Notes: generated by a model not told the origin, from the sequence alone. A DNA stretch of 64,000 bases from Trichoplax adhaerens (GCF_000150275.1 NW_002060954.1:310287-374286), one strand, 5' to 3'; numbered from the stretch's first letter, positions 1-19,100 are shown. Numbers and translations are program-made.

Positions 1-737
1 ATTAGATAATAATGGATTACATTCTATAGCAGCAAAGTAAGTTATCAATCAAAATACTGTAATAATACAATCGTGATTCGCGCGTTACAACAATTTTAAT
101 TACTAGCTTTGAGGCGATACTTTATGATACTGTAGGTGTACATCATGACTGATTCGATAGAACTTTTCACTTTATTCTAAATGTCTCAGCTGTCCTCAAC
201 TAAAAGAATTGAATTTGTCATGGTGTTGGAATATTAGTGATACAGGTGTTGATTATCTCTTAAGGATGTGCAGGTATGCAATAATTGATTTCTATAGTGC
301 TATACAATGAAATAGCGCGTTATTTTCAAAGTGGCTTAATTTATATGAGTTAAATCTATCTGAAGTTTTCGTATTTATTTTCTGTTCTACTACCTGAAAC
401 TAAATACCGCCCTTTTACTTCGCGACGATTTTCAGATTATTGGTTTCAGTAATACTAATTGGATTGCATCAAATTACCTGTAACAACTTAGTTGATGCTC
501 CTTCTTTTTGGAAGTATCTTAAGTTTTTAAATTTAACATGCTGTAATTCCGTAAGTATAATAGTGCAGTGCGGCTGGCTATCTTAAAATCAGCTTTTCGA
601 TTCAGCTTTTCGATTCAGCTAACATGACTGATTTTTGATAGGTAAAAGATTCAGTTGTTAACGAGCTAGCCAGAAATATGAAAAATCTGTTAATCATTGA
701 CTATTATGGAGAGAGAATTGATCTTATGCAGCCTTAA
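1..737 (+). CDS. F-box/LRR-type leucine-rich-repeat protein, 3' end (partial)
   Basis: This is the C-terminal part of a protein with cysteine-containing leucine-rich repeats, the type found in F-box/LRR (FBXL) ubiquitin-ligase substrate adaptors. Exons: 1-36 (cut by the window edge), 190-273, 492-550 and 642-737, ending in TAA. A further exon at 366-448 has matching phases but a weak LRR pattern, so it is tentative. Joining 1-36 to 190-273 gives the classic pattern NCPQLKELNLSWC followed by ISDTGVDYL. The later exons give YLKFLNLTCC and DSVVNELARNMKNL, again an LRR strand, turn and helix. The F-box itself would lie outside the window, so ligase function is inferred from the repeat type only. 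The gene is convergent with the argininosuccinate lyase gene. The exact FBXL subfamily is not recognised. Confidence 0.62.
585..620. repeat. Short tandem repeat, about 13-bp unit
   Basis: The unit cagcttttcgatt is present twice in a row with a third partial copy. It lies in the last intron of the LRR gene, just upstream of the final acceptor. No function is suggested. Confidence 0.7.
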
Positions 738-1522
738 GTGAAGTTAACTTAATGTAATCAACTTAAAGAAAAGTATGTGATACTCGCTTACTTTAGCATA
801 AAGGAAATGATTTAGTCTACGTATGTTATTCCATTATTGAACTTAAAAATGTCTAAAGCATCAGATTATAATTCTGAAATCTTGCATTGTCGTATTTGAG
901 AGCCTGTTTTGAGTCAGTGTAGTTACTAAATGTCAGTAGTTGTTACTGTTTAAAAATAATTTATGATGGGAATTAACGTAACAACTTTCTTGAGAGTGTT
1001 ACGTATGCAGCGATTGAGAAACCATCAATTATATGTAAATACTACTGATGCAAATGTAATATTCGTACTTATTAAGGAGAATTTACGGTCCTATCAGCTC
1101 TAGTGGCCAAGAGCTAGGATTAGTTATTTGTTTACTTATGGCAATTTCTTATTATGCATTACTGGTATATTCATTTTAATTATTGTTTTATTAGCGAATT
1201 GAAAATTTCATTCAGTTTTTGAAAGAAGATCAATTTAATCGGATTAAATTAACTCTTACGCGTATTTATTGTTTGCCTGTACCTTGAACTTTACTCTTAA
1301 AAGAATTACTAGCTGTTAGTATAACTTAAGACAGATCTCGAAATTTAAGTATATTTCCTCCAATTTCATGTTATAGGTAGTAATTTTAGTATGACGTATG
1401 ACGTACTAAAGATGCGAGTGCTGACAAGAGTAATAAAAATGTTTCGTATCCATGTCTATGTCAGGATTACGATGCGTTAGTCGCTGAAAGCCTATCTAAT
1501 ATCATGCACATATCTTAAAACT
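738..1522. other. Intergenic, convergent 3' ends
   Basis: This gap holds the 3' flanks of the LRR gene (+) and argininosuccinate lyase (-). No coding segment or RNA gene was recognised. Confidence 0.6.
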
Positions 1523-5482
<3,960 letters not shown>

Positions 5483-5594
5483 GCTGTATTCAATTTATCG
5501 TATTCAAGTAATATAGGTCCAGTAAGCAAGTATTGAACAAGAAAGGCTAAATGCAGATCTCAAATACAGTACTACATCTAATTTGGTAAATCTG

Positions 5595-5865
5595 ATTGAT
5601 TTATACTGTACAGTACTGTACTGTGCTGTACAGTATGGTCGCTGTACAGTACATTGTACTGTACAGTACTGTAATCGTCATCCGTCTGCCCCATACTGTA
5701 GTACTGTACTGCTGTACTGTACAGTACGTACAGTGTACAGTACAGTACAGTAATACGATACTGTAACAATACTGTACAGTACAGTACATTACTTTGATCT
5801 TTTGTCGATCGGCTTAATTGAAGTACTGTACTGTACTGTACAAGTGTACAGTACAGGACAGTTCA
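5595..5865. repeat. Palindromic pentamer cluster (TACAG)n/(TACTG)n upstream of ASL
   Basis: The motif TACTGTACAGTA and variants occur repeatedly, with runs of TACAG switching to the reverse complement and back. Each switch makes a self-complementary block able to form a hairpin. The cluster begins about 110 bp upstream of the proposed ASL start codon. Related clusters lie at 36890-38320 and 57045-57430. Confidence 0.9.
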
Positions 5866-6954
5866 GCAAAAGGGATCCTACTGAGTAATATTGTACTGGA
5901 AGTGATAATTTTTGATGTTCGAAAATAAACCGGACAAATTCTGGAGTTACAGACTACAACAATATACTGTATTGTATTATTTTTTTTTACCAGACTGAAA
6001 TTAACTTCACTTTGTACTTTTCCGGTGATTAAGAGTGCTGTAATCCTTAATTCAGTGTACCGTATCGAACTGCAAAATCAGAGGAAGACAGTACAGTCAT
6101 GGAGTACTAGATGTACATTAGTGTGATTATATATAATTATATATAGTATTATTTTCGATAGCAAAATCGGAAAATAAATTTGTATAGCATATACATTAAA
6201 TTAAGCCTAAACTCGGTGAATTTCATACGTAGATGTATACGTACATATAAATTCTACAAAGAGATTTCAGCAAATTAAAAATTTTAATTTTTTGACGAAA
6301 TTTTGTCATCGAAAACAATTAATCACTCTTGTAATTTAGTAGGCCATAATGTGCGGTACAGTTACACTATACAGTTATGAGATATTTAACATTTACAGTA
6401 TAACATTTATCAATATCTGAAATTGACAGTCTGTCAAGGACTTTTTTGATTTAATCGTGTCCATTGTTTAAGACTGTGTTAACATTGTAACATTGTAGGC
6501 AATTTCCGATGCCGGTATATTAAAGACAAAGTTTATTAATAATTAACTATGAAATTAGCAATATGCAAATTCATGTGAAAGAATTAATTAGATTTATAGT
6601 AATGATAGATACTGATAATAAATTGCAGGCATTAACCGTAATTTAATATAATCGATTGCGTCCAACATTGAAACTTGATTACAGAATATTATATACGTAC
6701 ACGGCAGTATCCTACTATTTGTTACATTGATATTTTTGCAGTTAGTTCAAACCGATGGAAAAATCGAAGATTTCTCTGAATATTTTTGATACCATCGCAC
6801 GTACACTGTACTCGTAACCCTATAAAGGTTCTGTCAATTGACAAGTCATTTCCCTCATAGTTTGTAAATCTAGATACTCTTAATGATTAATAACTATTTC
6901 GGATAGCTGCGGTAAATTATGCTATATTATTAAACTCGATAAGTTGGCACAAGG

Positions 6955-7110
6955 GACTTTGATACACTTCGCCTAGTAGGCTTACTAGAAATCACTTTTT
7001 ATTTAGGATTTACTGCATTTAAATAGTATAGCCGTAATACCGCATTACTGTATACCTATCTTAGTAATTCATTACCTTATCTTATCGCAACACATTAGGG
7101 GTGCAGTACA
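6955..7110. repeat. Degenerate dispersed repeat, copy 1
   Basis: The stretch containing cgcctagtaggcttactag, followed by ttagtaattcattac and an acacatt motif, resembles a split second copy at about 15570-15630 and 16620-16670 in a kinesin intron. The match is imperfect, so this is a tentative old repeat family. Confidence 0.35.
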
Positions 7111-10110
7111 ACAGGTTATTGTATTCTTACATACAGTACATAATACATGGCTTTTTAAAAAACCAAGCTAAAAGAAGAGCCGCTAGATTGTATTGATAGC
7201 ATGCTCAGTTTCAGGTAAATTACAGCATAAACAAAGTGATCGAAGGCGCCTTATTGATCGTCGACAGTTACCGAGTAAAAGTGATGATAATGTACAGTAC
7301 CGTAGTTCTAATTGGAATTTCAAACGTGCCGCCTATAATTTGGCTACATTAATCCATACTACAGTACTACAGTAAGTAGGTACAGTACAGTATTGGGATG
7401 CACACAAGTACAGCACGTACAGCATGATTTCGTAAATTGCCGGTTTTATTTTAGGAGCATTAGGTTAGATAGCGTGACATTTACTGTTTAGATATGGTGA
7501 TACGTATACGAACATTTACCGATCGTAAAAGTCTGCTTTAAACGCGACACGGTAGTTTCTTTAATACCGATACAAACTGATCATTAGCTAATTGTAAACG
7601 TCTATAATATGACTCGACGTCGCTAATTCGTTCCCAATAAATGTAGAAGCTGGCATTCTGCTGATACATGTTCAATCCTGCATTAACAGGCGAATGTATA
7701 GCATGTTCTTGCAATGAATAACTAACGCAAGCAAGTTGACGCCTAATTAGCTATTGTATTGCTTTTATTATAGATCTGATACGTATTTTTCTGTAACCAT
7801 TACCTTCGAGACCGGAAGTATACTTCGAATACGATTTATAATTACACTACTTAAACAATAGCATACCAGGAAACTATCTTAATGGTCGCGATAACCCTAA
7901 GCATTGACGAATACATTCATTTACATGATCTTAACAATTGAAATAGAAAAAGATTTGGTTTTACTACTTTTATAGACCCAGTATGGATGTAACATAGTCT
8001 CCCAGTTTCAAAGAGTGAGCAGGTATTGCTATGAGTGAATAGTTATGTTACAGCGGAGACTATCAGATACATACATACATAAATAAAGAGATAACGTAAA
8101 AACATTGGAGATTTTGGATTCAGTGCAGGGTTGTAATATCGTAGAAGCTCGCTTGGAAGTGAACGGGTTCAACTAGCTATAGACATAAGAATTTTAAATA
8201 TTTTAGTTTTGCTTCCTAGTGATACATTTTACATAAGGTAATCAATCGTATTTTTTAACATAGACAGAGTGTAGTACAAATATCACTGCACTACTTGTTC
8301 ATTACTTAGTATAATAATATAACATATAATATCTATTATAATTCCTCACTTTCATAAGCTTGGACAAAAAATTAACTAAATATAATGGAATTTCTATCCT
8401 TTTCTGAGTCTCTGAAGCTTATGTTCAACATTTCTAAATCAAGCGAAAATTTTAGGCCACTAAATTTTATGCATGAAATTTTTCGAAATTGTCTCTGCGA
8501 TTTGATGACATTTTTAATCAATCCCTATTACTGATTCCTAGTCCATAGAAGTTCTATAGTGAGAAGGTAAATAAGAGTTTGCTCATAATTCAAGATTCAA
8601 ATCCAATTTCAATAAAATCAATTGTTTGTAACCCATTGCGTTGCTGACGGACTATCACTCATAACGTTATTTGTATTACAATCTCACAAGTACAGTTAGT
8701 GAGAGTTTTATAATTGTTGGCACCAAACAATTATCCATTGCATCCTGACATATCATAACCCACAGATAATTACATTACTTGCATGAACTTTCGAATATCC
8801 TTTAGCTATTTCCATCATAACCATGATACTTTACTCTATTTACTCATGCCATCCCTGTATTTTTTTGCAGGGGCTTTTATAATACGAATATAGTACAGTA
8901 TAGTAAGTATACTATGGTGTAAATTTCTAATAGCTTACATACGATCGCTTCAATCAGATTTGATTACGGTGCTATTAGTAACGGAAAAAATTGTTACAGC
9001 AATCACAATCGCCGTGAATTTAACTCTAAGAAAGTAATAAAAATGTTTTAATAGCATATTGCCTACTGTAGTTATCACTTATCAGTATATTACAGCAGTC
9101 TCTCGTCATGTGACGCTGTTGCTATGTTAGGGTTAGGGTCGTTGTTATGGAAGCTCCTCGATTTACTCTTGTTATATTATACATCTACTGTATCTATATG
9201 TGTATGTATCATAACATATCTGATATATTCGTATGCATATGTATGCACTATATTGATTATAGTGTATTTTTGAGTAGTACGTAGAAGCTTATTTTCATTC
9301 GATAATATCATCATAGCTATGTTCATGAACAGCAGTATTATGATCGCTTTAAGCATAGCATAGGCTTCATCTAGCTCTTTCCACTATTAGCTCAGATCTT
9401 AATGATACTGCAAGTTAGTATATACTTGTATTTATTGTAAATTACAAAAGAACGAATCAAAATATTATTCTGCAGCAGCTTATAAGGTAAATATTAAAGT
9501 GTAGCCATGTCAGTTAACTTAAAGATAAATATATACAACACGAAGGTAATATTGTTAGACTTGTTTAAACCATGCAGTTAAAGTCGTTTAAAAATAACTA
9601 AAAAAGTACAGTACTTAACCTGAATCTAAACAATCTAGAATAGTACCAATACTGCATTCGATCGGTTTGAAATATCGATAAGTAATTCAATATCTAACGC
9701 TAAAAATAAAAGTTTGAGCGGAATGAATAGGTATAGGTCAATTTTCCTATCAAAATTGATATATGATAACTTTTTAAATGCCTCCTTAGATACAATAGAT
9801 GATAACTCTAGTGAGATAGTAACTACCCTAGTGGAATTCTTTCAATGATCGCAAATACAATATCACGGCATTGCACCACTCTTAATAATTAAGTATATTA
9901 ATTAAAAATTACGCGTATATCTCAGTGGGCCGCTAGAGTGCTGTAATTTATGATATCTATAGATAGATTAAGTAACATAGATTTATATAATATAATGTGT
10001 AAAAAATTGCAACTGTATAATCCACAAGAAGTTCAATTACTGACTGAATATTTGTGAACCAGATTGATGTCGAATTTCCTGTTAATAATAAGCCTGTTTC
10101 GAGGAGAATT

Positions 10111-13100
10111 ATGTCTACCATACGAGACACAAGTAAAGATTTTAATCACACGGAATTCAATAGCGCTCATAAACCTGAGCATGTAGTAAGAGTAGATTCA
10201 ATCACTGATAAAAGTAGATCTTCCTCAAATTCAATAGTACTAAATCATGGTCAAGCTAACGGAAAATGGTAAGTAAAAATGCTTTGGCCTATTATGCATC
10301 GAACTTACACCATTATAATTGCTCTTATTTCAATCAGTTTTACTCTACGAATTAGCACAATTACAAATATTATTTCAAAATAGGAATGAAGATGCAAACG
10401 ATGACGTTGAAGGGAATGCAAGTCATATTGAAGTCGTGGTTCGGTTAGCATCGTTCGTTAATGTTCTGTACTTAAATTTTGCTATGAACATTAAATCAGA
10501 CAGTACAACGCATATGTTTAGTTGGTTCTAAATATAATTTATAGATTCATAATTTAGCAACTAGGCTCTATCTCCTTTCTACTTTGCAAACTTTAACTTA
10601 TACTCTAGTTAGCTATATAGCTAGTTATGCAGAGATAATACACATATATATATTTAGCTGATTACTATATGTCAGGTACTTAATTCTTGATTCATGTAGA
10701 ACAGATAGATGTTTTTGTATATCGTTAATGGCAGCATACAACATACGAGGATATATTTATTTCCATGCAATCATGCACGCATAACAATACACAGATACTC
10801 TTACTTCATGATACAAAATATAATTCGAGCTACAATTTTATCTAAATATAATAAGCTAATATATGCGTATTTACTTCTATTTCATTATAAGATGACATAC
10901 TCCCTTTTTATAATATAAGTACGACTCCTATTGCAATTTCATTCAGATAGAGGACCTGAAGTGTTCGCTATGAAATATAAATACGAAAATTTTTCTATAA
11001 ATTTCAATAGTAAGCTTTACATTACTGCACTATCAAAAAATGTCTATCTAAGGTACTGGACTACCAGTATCATATTGGAAACACTGATACAGTAAGTTTT
11101 TGTTTACCTCTATTACATAGTTCACTTAATATTTGCCCGCTTAATGGCCTAATTATGCACGCATTTAGTATTTTTAGTGTAACGAGTCTTTACCTAGTAA
11201 TCCCATAAATTAAATCATATCACAACAATTAAATTTGACTGTACGCACTATGAATAATAATGATACGATTTTTCAGATTCCTCATAATTCACATACAAAG
11301 CCAAAAGACCCGATCAGAAAGATGATAATAAATAGCAAACTTGTCATACAATTCTTTATTATTTCGGATTTTAGGGTCCGCCCTATGATGAAAAGCGAAA
11401 TTGAAAACGGAGCCAAAGAAGTTACTCAAGCAACAAATGATACTATAGTTGTGCGTTATCAAGGACAATCTGTTACCAAATCCATAATAGAGTTGCATTA
11501 AATAACTACAGATCTATCTGACCGCTTCTTACTGTCGATATTATATCTTTAAAGTTGAACATGCATTCTACTAGCTAATATTATAAAGTTAATCTAGAAT
11601 AATTCTGTTTTAGCTTGAAACGAACAAAGATAATAAACAATTTACGTTCAGTAAAGTCTTTCGTGCAGATGTTTTACAAGAAGAAGTATGAACCAAATAG
11701 CTGATTTATAGTGCACTGATGAATAACTTTTTAACCGCTGTAATAAATTTATTAACTTTATATAGTTCTTCCAGCAATGTGGAATTTGCCAGCTACTTAA
11801 TAAAGCTTTAGACGGGTTGGTAATACTCATTATCTGATATCTTCACGTTTTAATACAATTTTAATGTTCGAAATATGAATTGTTAGCATTTTGTTAATGA
11901 GCGTATTGAATTTACAAGCTCCTTAATTCTTAACTGGATTACGTGTGCATAGATATTCATGTACCGCCTTCGCATTTGGTCAGACGGGCTCTGGTAAAAC
12001 TTTTACCATGACTGGACCAGTTACCGGGGTATAGATGATAGTTACAAACATTAATGCAGTTACTATTTACTGTGATTCTGTAATCATATTATTTTTACAA
12101 GTATATATGTACTTTGATATACAGTATTATAGTTAGCAAAAGCTTACTCAAACATCTTACGTAGAATGATATTGCGATAGTGTTGGGCTATTTCATTTCT
12201 TTATTAATAACGGTGCTATTACTATCACAGTGAAATTTATTTTCTATTTTGTGACAATATCCTCATAAAATTCTTAACCTAAAATTTTATCTTTACTTAT
12301 AATAGAATGACTTATTATTAGAAGTTGAATCACAAGGATTAATACAGCGGTGAGCGGATAATATGATATTGTATGATATCCGATGTTAACCTGATTAAAT
12401 GTTACAGCACCCAACGAGTTGACATAAAGGCAATATATCCAACCCTATTTATCCTTCAGAGCATTTCAGTATATTTACGGGAAAATAGATAAGAACCCAT
12501 CAATTCAGTATCAAGTCCGAGCATCATATGTAGAAATTTATAATGAGCAAGTTAGTTTCAATCAGGATTGATTTAAAGTTGACTATTTGTCACTATAATT
12601 TTAAAATTCGTATTTAATTTACTCATAACGATAATTCTCATCTAAATTTTTGTATCTATATTTATTTGGCAGGTGCAAGACTTACTTAATCCTTCGACAA
12701 CTGTTGAATCCCTTCAAGTTCGTTGGTCTGCTGATAGTGGGTTTTACATAGAAAATGCGTTTGTTTTAGAATGTGAATCAGTTGATGATTTAATAGCAGT
12801 CCTTGAGGAAGGTAAAGTTTTCATTATCTAAGGTGTAATCTGTAGGGAGAATGTTTAGGAGACTCGTGTAATGATGCAGACACAAAATTTATAGTTAATA
12901 CTAAATCTTCACTCGAATTTTTATTTATTTTATTTTATTTTATTTGTGACCTTGTAAACAGGTATAAGACATCGTCAAATCGGATCCAATGCAATTAATG
13001 ATCGATCAAGTCGCAGTCATGCAATTCTAACAATTTATATTGATAGCGAAGTCGTAAGTGATCAGCAATATGATCGAATTAGTTTGAGATTTCTGGAACG

Positions 13101-16100
13101 ATTAAATTCAGAAGAATAAAAGATGATTTTGTAATTAATTTCGACTTTTTTCATTAATGTCATTATTACCCAAGGTCAGTTCTGAAGATCTTGATGAGCC
13201 ATGTTTAACGAAGCATGGAAAATTGTTTTTTGTAGACTTGGCAGGTAATTTGGCATTGTTAATAACGTATGCGAATACATATTTACTGAACATTTTCTAA
13301 TCTTAGCTAATTTATTAGAATATTATATCTAGACATTTATTTTTTTTTTAGTTGTAATATGAGTGAACAGTATATTCGTGAAATTAAGCTGTAAATTGAA
13401 ATATGAAGCTATCTTTAAAAGATAAATTTCTCAATTTGTAACGCAATCGTTTTAGAAATTACTCTTTATTGTATACAGGTAGTGAAAAGGTAGCAGAAAA
13501 TCATAAAGGAGAAAATTTAGCAGAAGCGGGAAATATTAATAAAAGCCTATTAACTCTAGGTTATTACAGTATAATGTTTCAAATTTCTCATCTATACCGT
13601 TTGAAATATGAAATGATCTGCTATACATTGCTATAATGAAATTATCTGCTTAGGTAATTGTATATCGGCATTGAGTGACGTTAACAAGCGGCATGGTCAT
13701 ATTCCATATAGAGAAAGTAAATTAACCAAACTGTTATCGGACAGTCTTGGTGGCAATGGGATAACGCTAATGGTAAGGGTTATCATAAATCTTAGTATGC
13801 GAATATAATTTCACAGACTATATTCTACCAATTAAAAACTTTTTTGATATGGTTATGTTTCGGAATGATATACTGTACATCTACACACTGGGTATCTTGA
13901 TTTACCTTTAATTGACATGCAATACTATTTACGTTTATTCCAGCTCTTAAATTGTTACATCATTTATTAGTATATGAACTTTTGATGGATCGGTATATTA
14001 AATAATATTATTGATCTTATAGTTAACGAATGTGATACATTAACAGAATTGATTACACCTATAATGAGTTCAATTGTTTCATTATGATTCTATCCTATGT
14101 TTCAAATAGATTGCGTGTATAGCACCTTCTTCACAATACGTTAGCGAAACTTTAAATTCTTTACGATATGCCAACCGAACAAAGAAAATTAAAAATTTTC
14201 CTAAAGTGCACATGGTATGTATAAAATTGCTATTCCTATAAATAGATAGGATTTGTATTAGAGATCTATTTAGCATATGAAGAAGATTATTAACCATTGA
14301 ATAAGATAAATCATATTGCAAGCAGTCTAATAGAAGTTTACTACAATAATTTCATGAAATTCTAGAAGTATTGTGAAAATCAATAAAAATTTTCAATCAT
14401 TCAGAAACACGATAAATCATTACCCACAGTTATTATACCTATATTATAAAACTATTAATTTTCGTTCATTCCGTTACGGAATCCATCATAACTATTTATG
14501 GTGTTCTTCTAAATAATAAGTTAATTTATCTAGCAATTGCTAAGGAAATAAAATTCTTTGTTTTCATAAAATAATTGTGTAAACATTACAGGATCCAAAA
14601 GACGAGTATATAGTAGCGTTAAAGCAGCAATTAAAAAAACTCAGGATAGAAAATGTATCGTTAAGAAGGCAGCAGAGCGATAGTTATCATGACGCAAAGG
14701 AGTATCAAGCTATAGGTACCATGTCAGAGCAAGGTACTTCAAATCATTACCATTATAAAATACGTAATGATCAAATCAGAGATCAAATTAATAGCAAAAT
14801 CGTATCCGCAAAAGCGACAAGTCCAATACTTGAATCTTTCCATGACTATCAACCTCCAAGAAATACTCATATATCGCCTGCATCTGATGATGACGTGCAA
14901 GCATGTCGTGATATTTTAGAAGCAGAAAACAGTGCTCACCCAAGACCGCACCATCAAATTTTACAAAATTCGCACGTAGAAAATATAACGAAATCCAAGA
15001 CAATATCGGAATCTCAGGATAACCACGCTATCAATGCACAGGAAGGGAATAAGGTTATTAAAAGAAAAAAGGTTAAAAGGAAAGCCAAAAAAAATGATCG
15101 TCCAAGTAATTTGCAGTCACGTCCATTCATCCATGAATCAAATCAAGGAATGAAAGCACAAAATGATATTCGACAAAATGATAGCTTTAATTTAGATAAG
15201 AAACTTGAAAGCATACATAAAGTGACTTCCTTATCTAAAGAGGCTGAAATCCAATTAAAGTCTCAAAATCCTTCTACATACGAAAGGAATAACCTTAAAC
15301 GTAAACTTAGCAAGATAAACATTTTTTTGTATAATTTTAAGGATGAAGATACTCAATTGTACCTTTTTTTTTTATTATTCTGGTTGGCATAGAACATGAT
15401 AAAGAGAAGACTAAACAATTTACTTCTCAAGACAAATTTCACCGACAAGATCCTTTAGAAAATTCCGGTGAGAACATACGAACTTCCTAGTGATTATAAT
15501 TATATAATTATAATTATCGTTATGTTCTCTACTTAGTCATTAACGAAGGGACAATAGATACAGATATACTCCGCCTAGTAAGCTTACTAATTCTGCCTTT
15601 ATTTAAGACTATTGCCATTAAACACTATCTAAGGAGGCTGTTATATGATCTAACTAGTTACCTACTGTACATTGATTCGTTGGGTAGCATTGCAATAGCT
15701 ATAATACTTATTGTACAAGACACATTCTTAAGATTAGACTGCGGCTGAATAAGGTATAAATACACATAGACATGGACTTCTAGATCTCCTGGATGAGACA
15801 CGAGTTGCCGTGAATTACTTAAATGGGAGATACCTATAATATTTAAAAAATGTTTTAAATGCGATAGTAATTTGATAGTATTAAAATTTTAGAGATATCA
15901 ACTAACTGATGCTGACAGACGTAAATTACTGCACATCGTCAAATTTCATACAAACGATTTAGAAGTCCTTTTAAGGGTCCATGGTATATCTAGCACTTTA
16001 TACCCGTAAACATCTCCCTTGTTTTACTACGAATCGTTATTGTGTCGTTTTAGCACCCTAAAAAAAAAATAGGAACAATTACAAGAATTTATATCATGTG

Positions 16101-19100
16101 CTGCTATCTAAATCATACTAGCTTTCCAGTTTAGAATTTCACCCAGTTCCTCCGACACAGTCCTGACCCCATAACTTCCATTTCCTATCCATGACAGTCT
16201 GACACAGACAGTCAAAGTCTATCACGTAGATTGCATTGCTATTGCTTATTATCCTTTGTTGGGATGTAGCAATTAATACTAAAACAGATTTTAGATCTGG
16301 CTATACGTTTAATTTATTAGTTATAAAACTGAAATTATCAACGAGTAACAAAATCAGATCTAAACAATATCTCTTCGCTTACTCTCCTCCTTCGTACATA
16401 GCTTTCACAGTCTTAAATATTGCCTCTTTTATGTACTCATATTTAGTAAAAATTACAAAATTTAGATAATTACACTAAACAAGGAGTCATATCTCTAGCT
16501 GTAAATAAACGCTATCTACTCCTAAGCATCTTGTCTTCGCCTTCATCAAGAATAGTTAACACTACATAAGCCACACATCATGCTAAGCTACAGCGTGATG
16601 CTGCATCACATTGTACTCTTGTCTTAGTAATTCACTACATAATCTCATTTTAACACATTGGATGTGGTACGAATAGCTACTGCTTATCGTTAAGACTTTC
16701 TTATATACATAATAATTATCATTGATGTACATGAATCACTATAGACTAATTTATAACAGACCGTGAACGATTAACATCACCTTTGTAAGATCAAGTTGTG
16801 ACGTTAACGCAATGTAATGATACCCATATTGCTGGTATGTTTTAGATGTAAATTCGAATTATTAATAACTTTTCACTAATGCAAATCAAATCAAAATTTA
16901 ATATTATTAATAGAAAATAAGCAACGTAAAACCCATCAGCTTTCAGATAAACGTAATGAATTCAATGAGCAGGATGATAAAAGTAAGTTATATTTCAATA
17001 GTAAGTAAGGTTCATCAGTAATCTAAAAATGTCTTACGTCATGGCATGATGTAATGGTTATACCGATGTAATTACCTCAAATATTACCCAAAAATTAATT
17101 AATCATCACGCCATGTATCTCGTAATGCACGATATCTAGTTTCTTAACAGCAACAAAAATACCGTATATAATCTAACCAAGAACGAGTCAAATATAAAGC
17201 TTACGTTAGTTTTTGATGATTTTAAAACACTTCTTACTAAGTAAGTATAATGTTACAGATATTCGAGAAGAAACCCGACAAGTATTGGATCATTTATCTC
17301 ATAAAGAACCTCAATATGACCAAAGCAAAAATCAGAACAATAAAAGTAAATCCTGCTAGCAATTGCTAAATAGTAGAATTTGATCATAAATCTTCTGTTT
17401 AAAGTTTTTTATCATAAAATTGATGTAGATATTAATTCAGAAGCTCAACAATCGGCACATCAAAAAATAGTACTTGGTGAAGCTCAGCTTGAAGAAAATA
17501 CCCACACATATAATAAAAGTATGTAAAATCTATCTTACTATTTTTTAATGATATGTTAGACAACATTAGCTGTACGTAAGAGCCATAGTATCACTGATAA
17601 ATAATAGCCAGCAAAGTATAAAACTGCAGCATTCAAAAATATGTAGAGATCAACAGAATTAATAGAGCTATTAAAGTACATACCATATTAATATAAGTTG
17701 CAGTCTTCCGATACATGATACGTAATCCTGTAAATGTCGAAGACTTGTAATAAAAAGGTGATTGTAAACTGAGTTATTTCCCTCACACTGAGTCATTTCA
17801 TTTAAAGCTTAGTTCGAACTCTTTATTTGTTAGTGTACTATTAGCAGATGTATAGGGACCCAGAATGTTCTGTACACTAAAAGATTTAAATATCACATTC
17901 GCAGATATTATGCCGGAAAAGGAATATTCGGATTATGACAAATCACACACAGAACGCCAATCCGATCAACAAAATTACCTTAACGGCAATGGTTGGTATA
18001 CTCGTATGAATGTCTAGCTGGAGCGATAGTTTCTAACTCTTATAAATCTTTAGGAAATATTTAAAAAACAATTATAATTAATAACTATTTCTCAGAGTAC
18101 AGACAAGAAAATATTCTAAATAAACAAACCAAATTACAAAGCGAAACTTCGTTAAGGCAGCCGATGCTCTCCAACGACTATAGTGAGTAATAGATACTGT
18201 AAAGATGGTTTGTAAATGAAATTAAAGTTTCTATATTATTAAGTCGTTACTATTACTATATTATGCAATAAATTAATAAAAATATAACAGTAAATCAAAC
18301 AGCACCGTCCCATGAAACTGTATCACAGCTGAGACAGAATATTACGAATAAATATGGTAAGTAAACATAAAAATTTTAAGACATGCTTTATTGAATTACA
18401 ATCTTTGAAATTATGATGAAATATTGACGTCAGTTAGTTATCATAATAATACAGGTAGCGATACTGAAAGCAAACAACAAAATCTTCTAGTCACGGAAGG
18501 CAGAAAGATATATCATCAAAGTGCTTCTAACGGTAAGTAGAGGTATTTCTAAGGTGTCGACTAAAACATTATAACATTTATTTGTGAAACTACAACAAAT
18601 TTACTCATTAAGACTAACTCAAGTCTTTTTAAAGTGGAAGAACTTGATTCCGAAAATGTTACAGTTCAAGCGATCAAAAGTCAGTTATTATCTTCCAATA
18701 AAAATAATTGGCATGGGTCCAGGAATAGCAGTGAGCTCAGTTTTAGGATTAATACTTAAAATGTTTAGCATTATCTAAGTGCATTATTCTCGCTAAGATT
18801 TTAATAATATCTATCATAATCATAATTACCGTAGTAGCTGCTGGGAAAGAAACCATGGAGACTCCAAGACGTGCGGCACACTTGGATATATCGCCGGAAT
18901 CTCAAGGTCACTCAAATAATCTACTTCGTTAGCGAATTAAAAGTTTTATCACATAAAGTAGTAAAAAATTTAGTATTCCAGCATATTCTAAGACTTCCAA
19001 TTCGTAATTATATAATTTAGAAGAATCATACGAAAATATACCATTGAATAAAACATCATTGCAAGCAAAAGCTCAACTGCTTATTCAGGACTGTTCTAAT

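Larger units (their letters stand above)
5483..10110. other. Intergenic between divergent ASL and kinesin genes
   Basis: About 4.6 kb between the ASL start and the first credible kinesin ATG. It holds the TACAG palindrome cluster at 5595-5865 and a looser run of the same motif at about 7140-7430. A degenerate dispersed repeat lies near 6960-7110, and a lone TTAGGGTTAGGG-like string near 9128. A 5' non-coding exon of the kinesin may lie here. No conserved coding segment was recognised. Confidence 0.5.

Noticed and set aside
5578-5789. Overlapping minus-strand frames rich in Tyr, Cys, Thr, Val and Gln
   Set aside because: They are translations of the TACAG/TACTG repeat, with no splice context and no conserved motif.
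8200-8900. AT-rich stretch scanned for tRNA or small RNA genes
   Set aside because: No A-box/B-box pair or cloverleaf could be recognised by eye.
9126-9140. TTAGGGTTAGGG-like telomere motif
   Set aside because: Only two units, in ordinary single-copy flanking sequence; no evidence of an interstitial telomere.
11289-11498. 69-codon minus-strand frame opposite a kinesin exon
   Set aside because: Shadow of the exon carrying the VRP motif of the kinesin motor.
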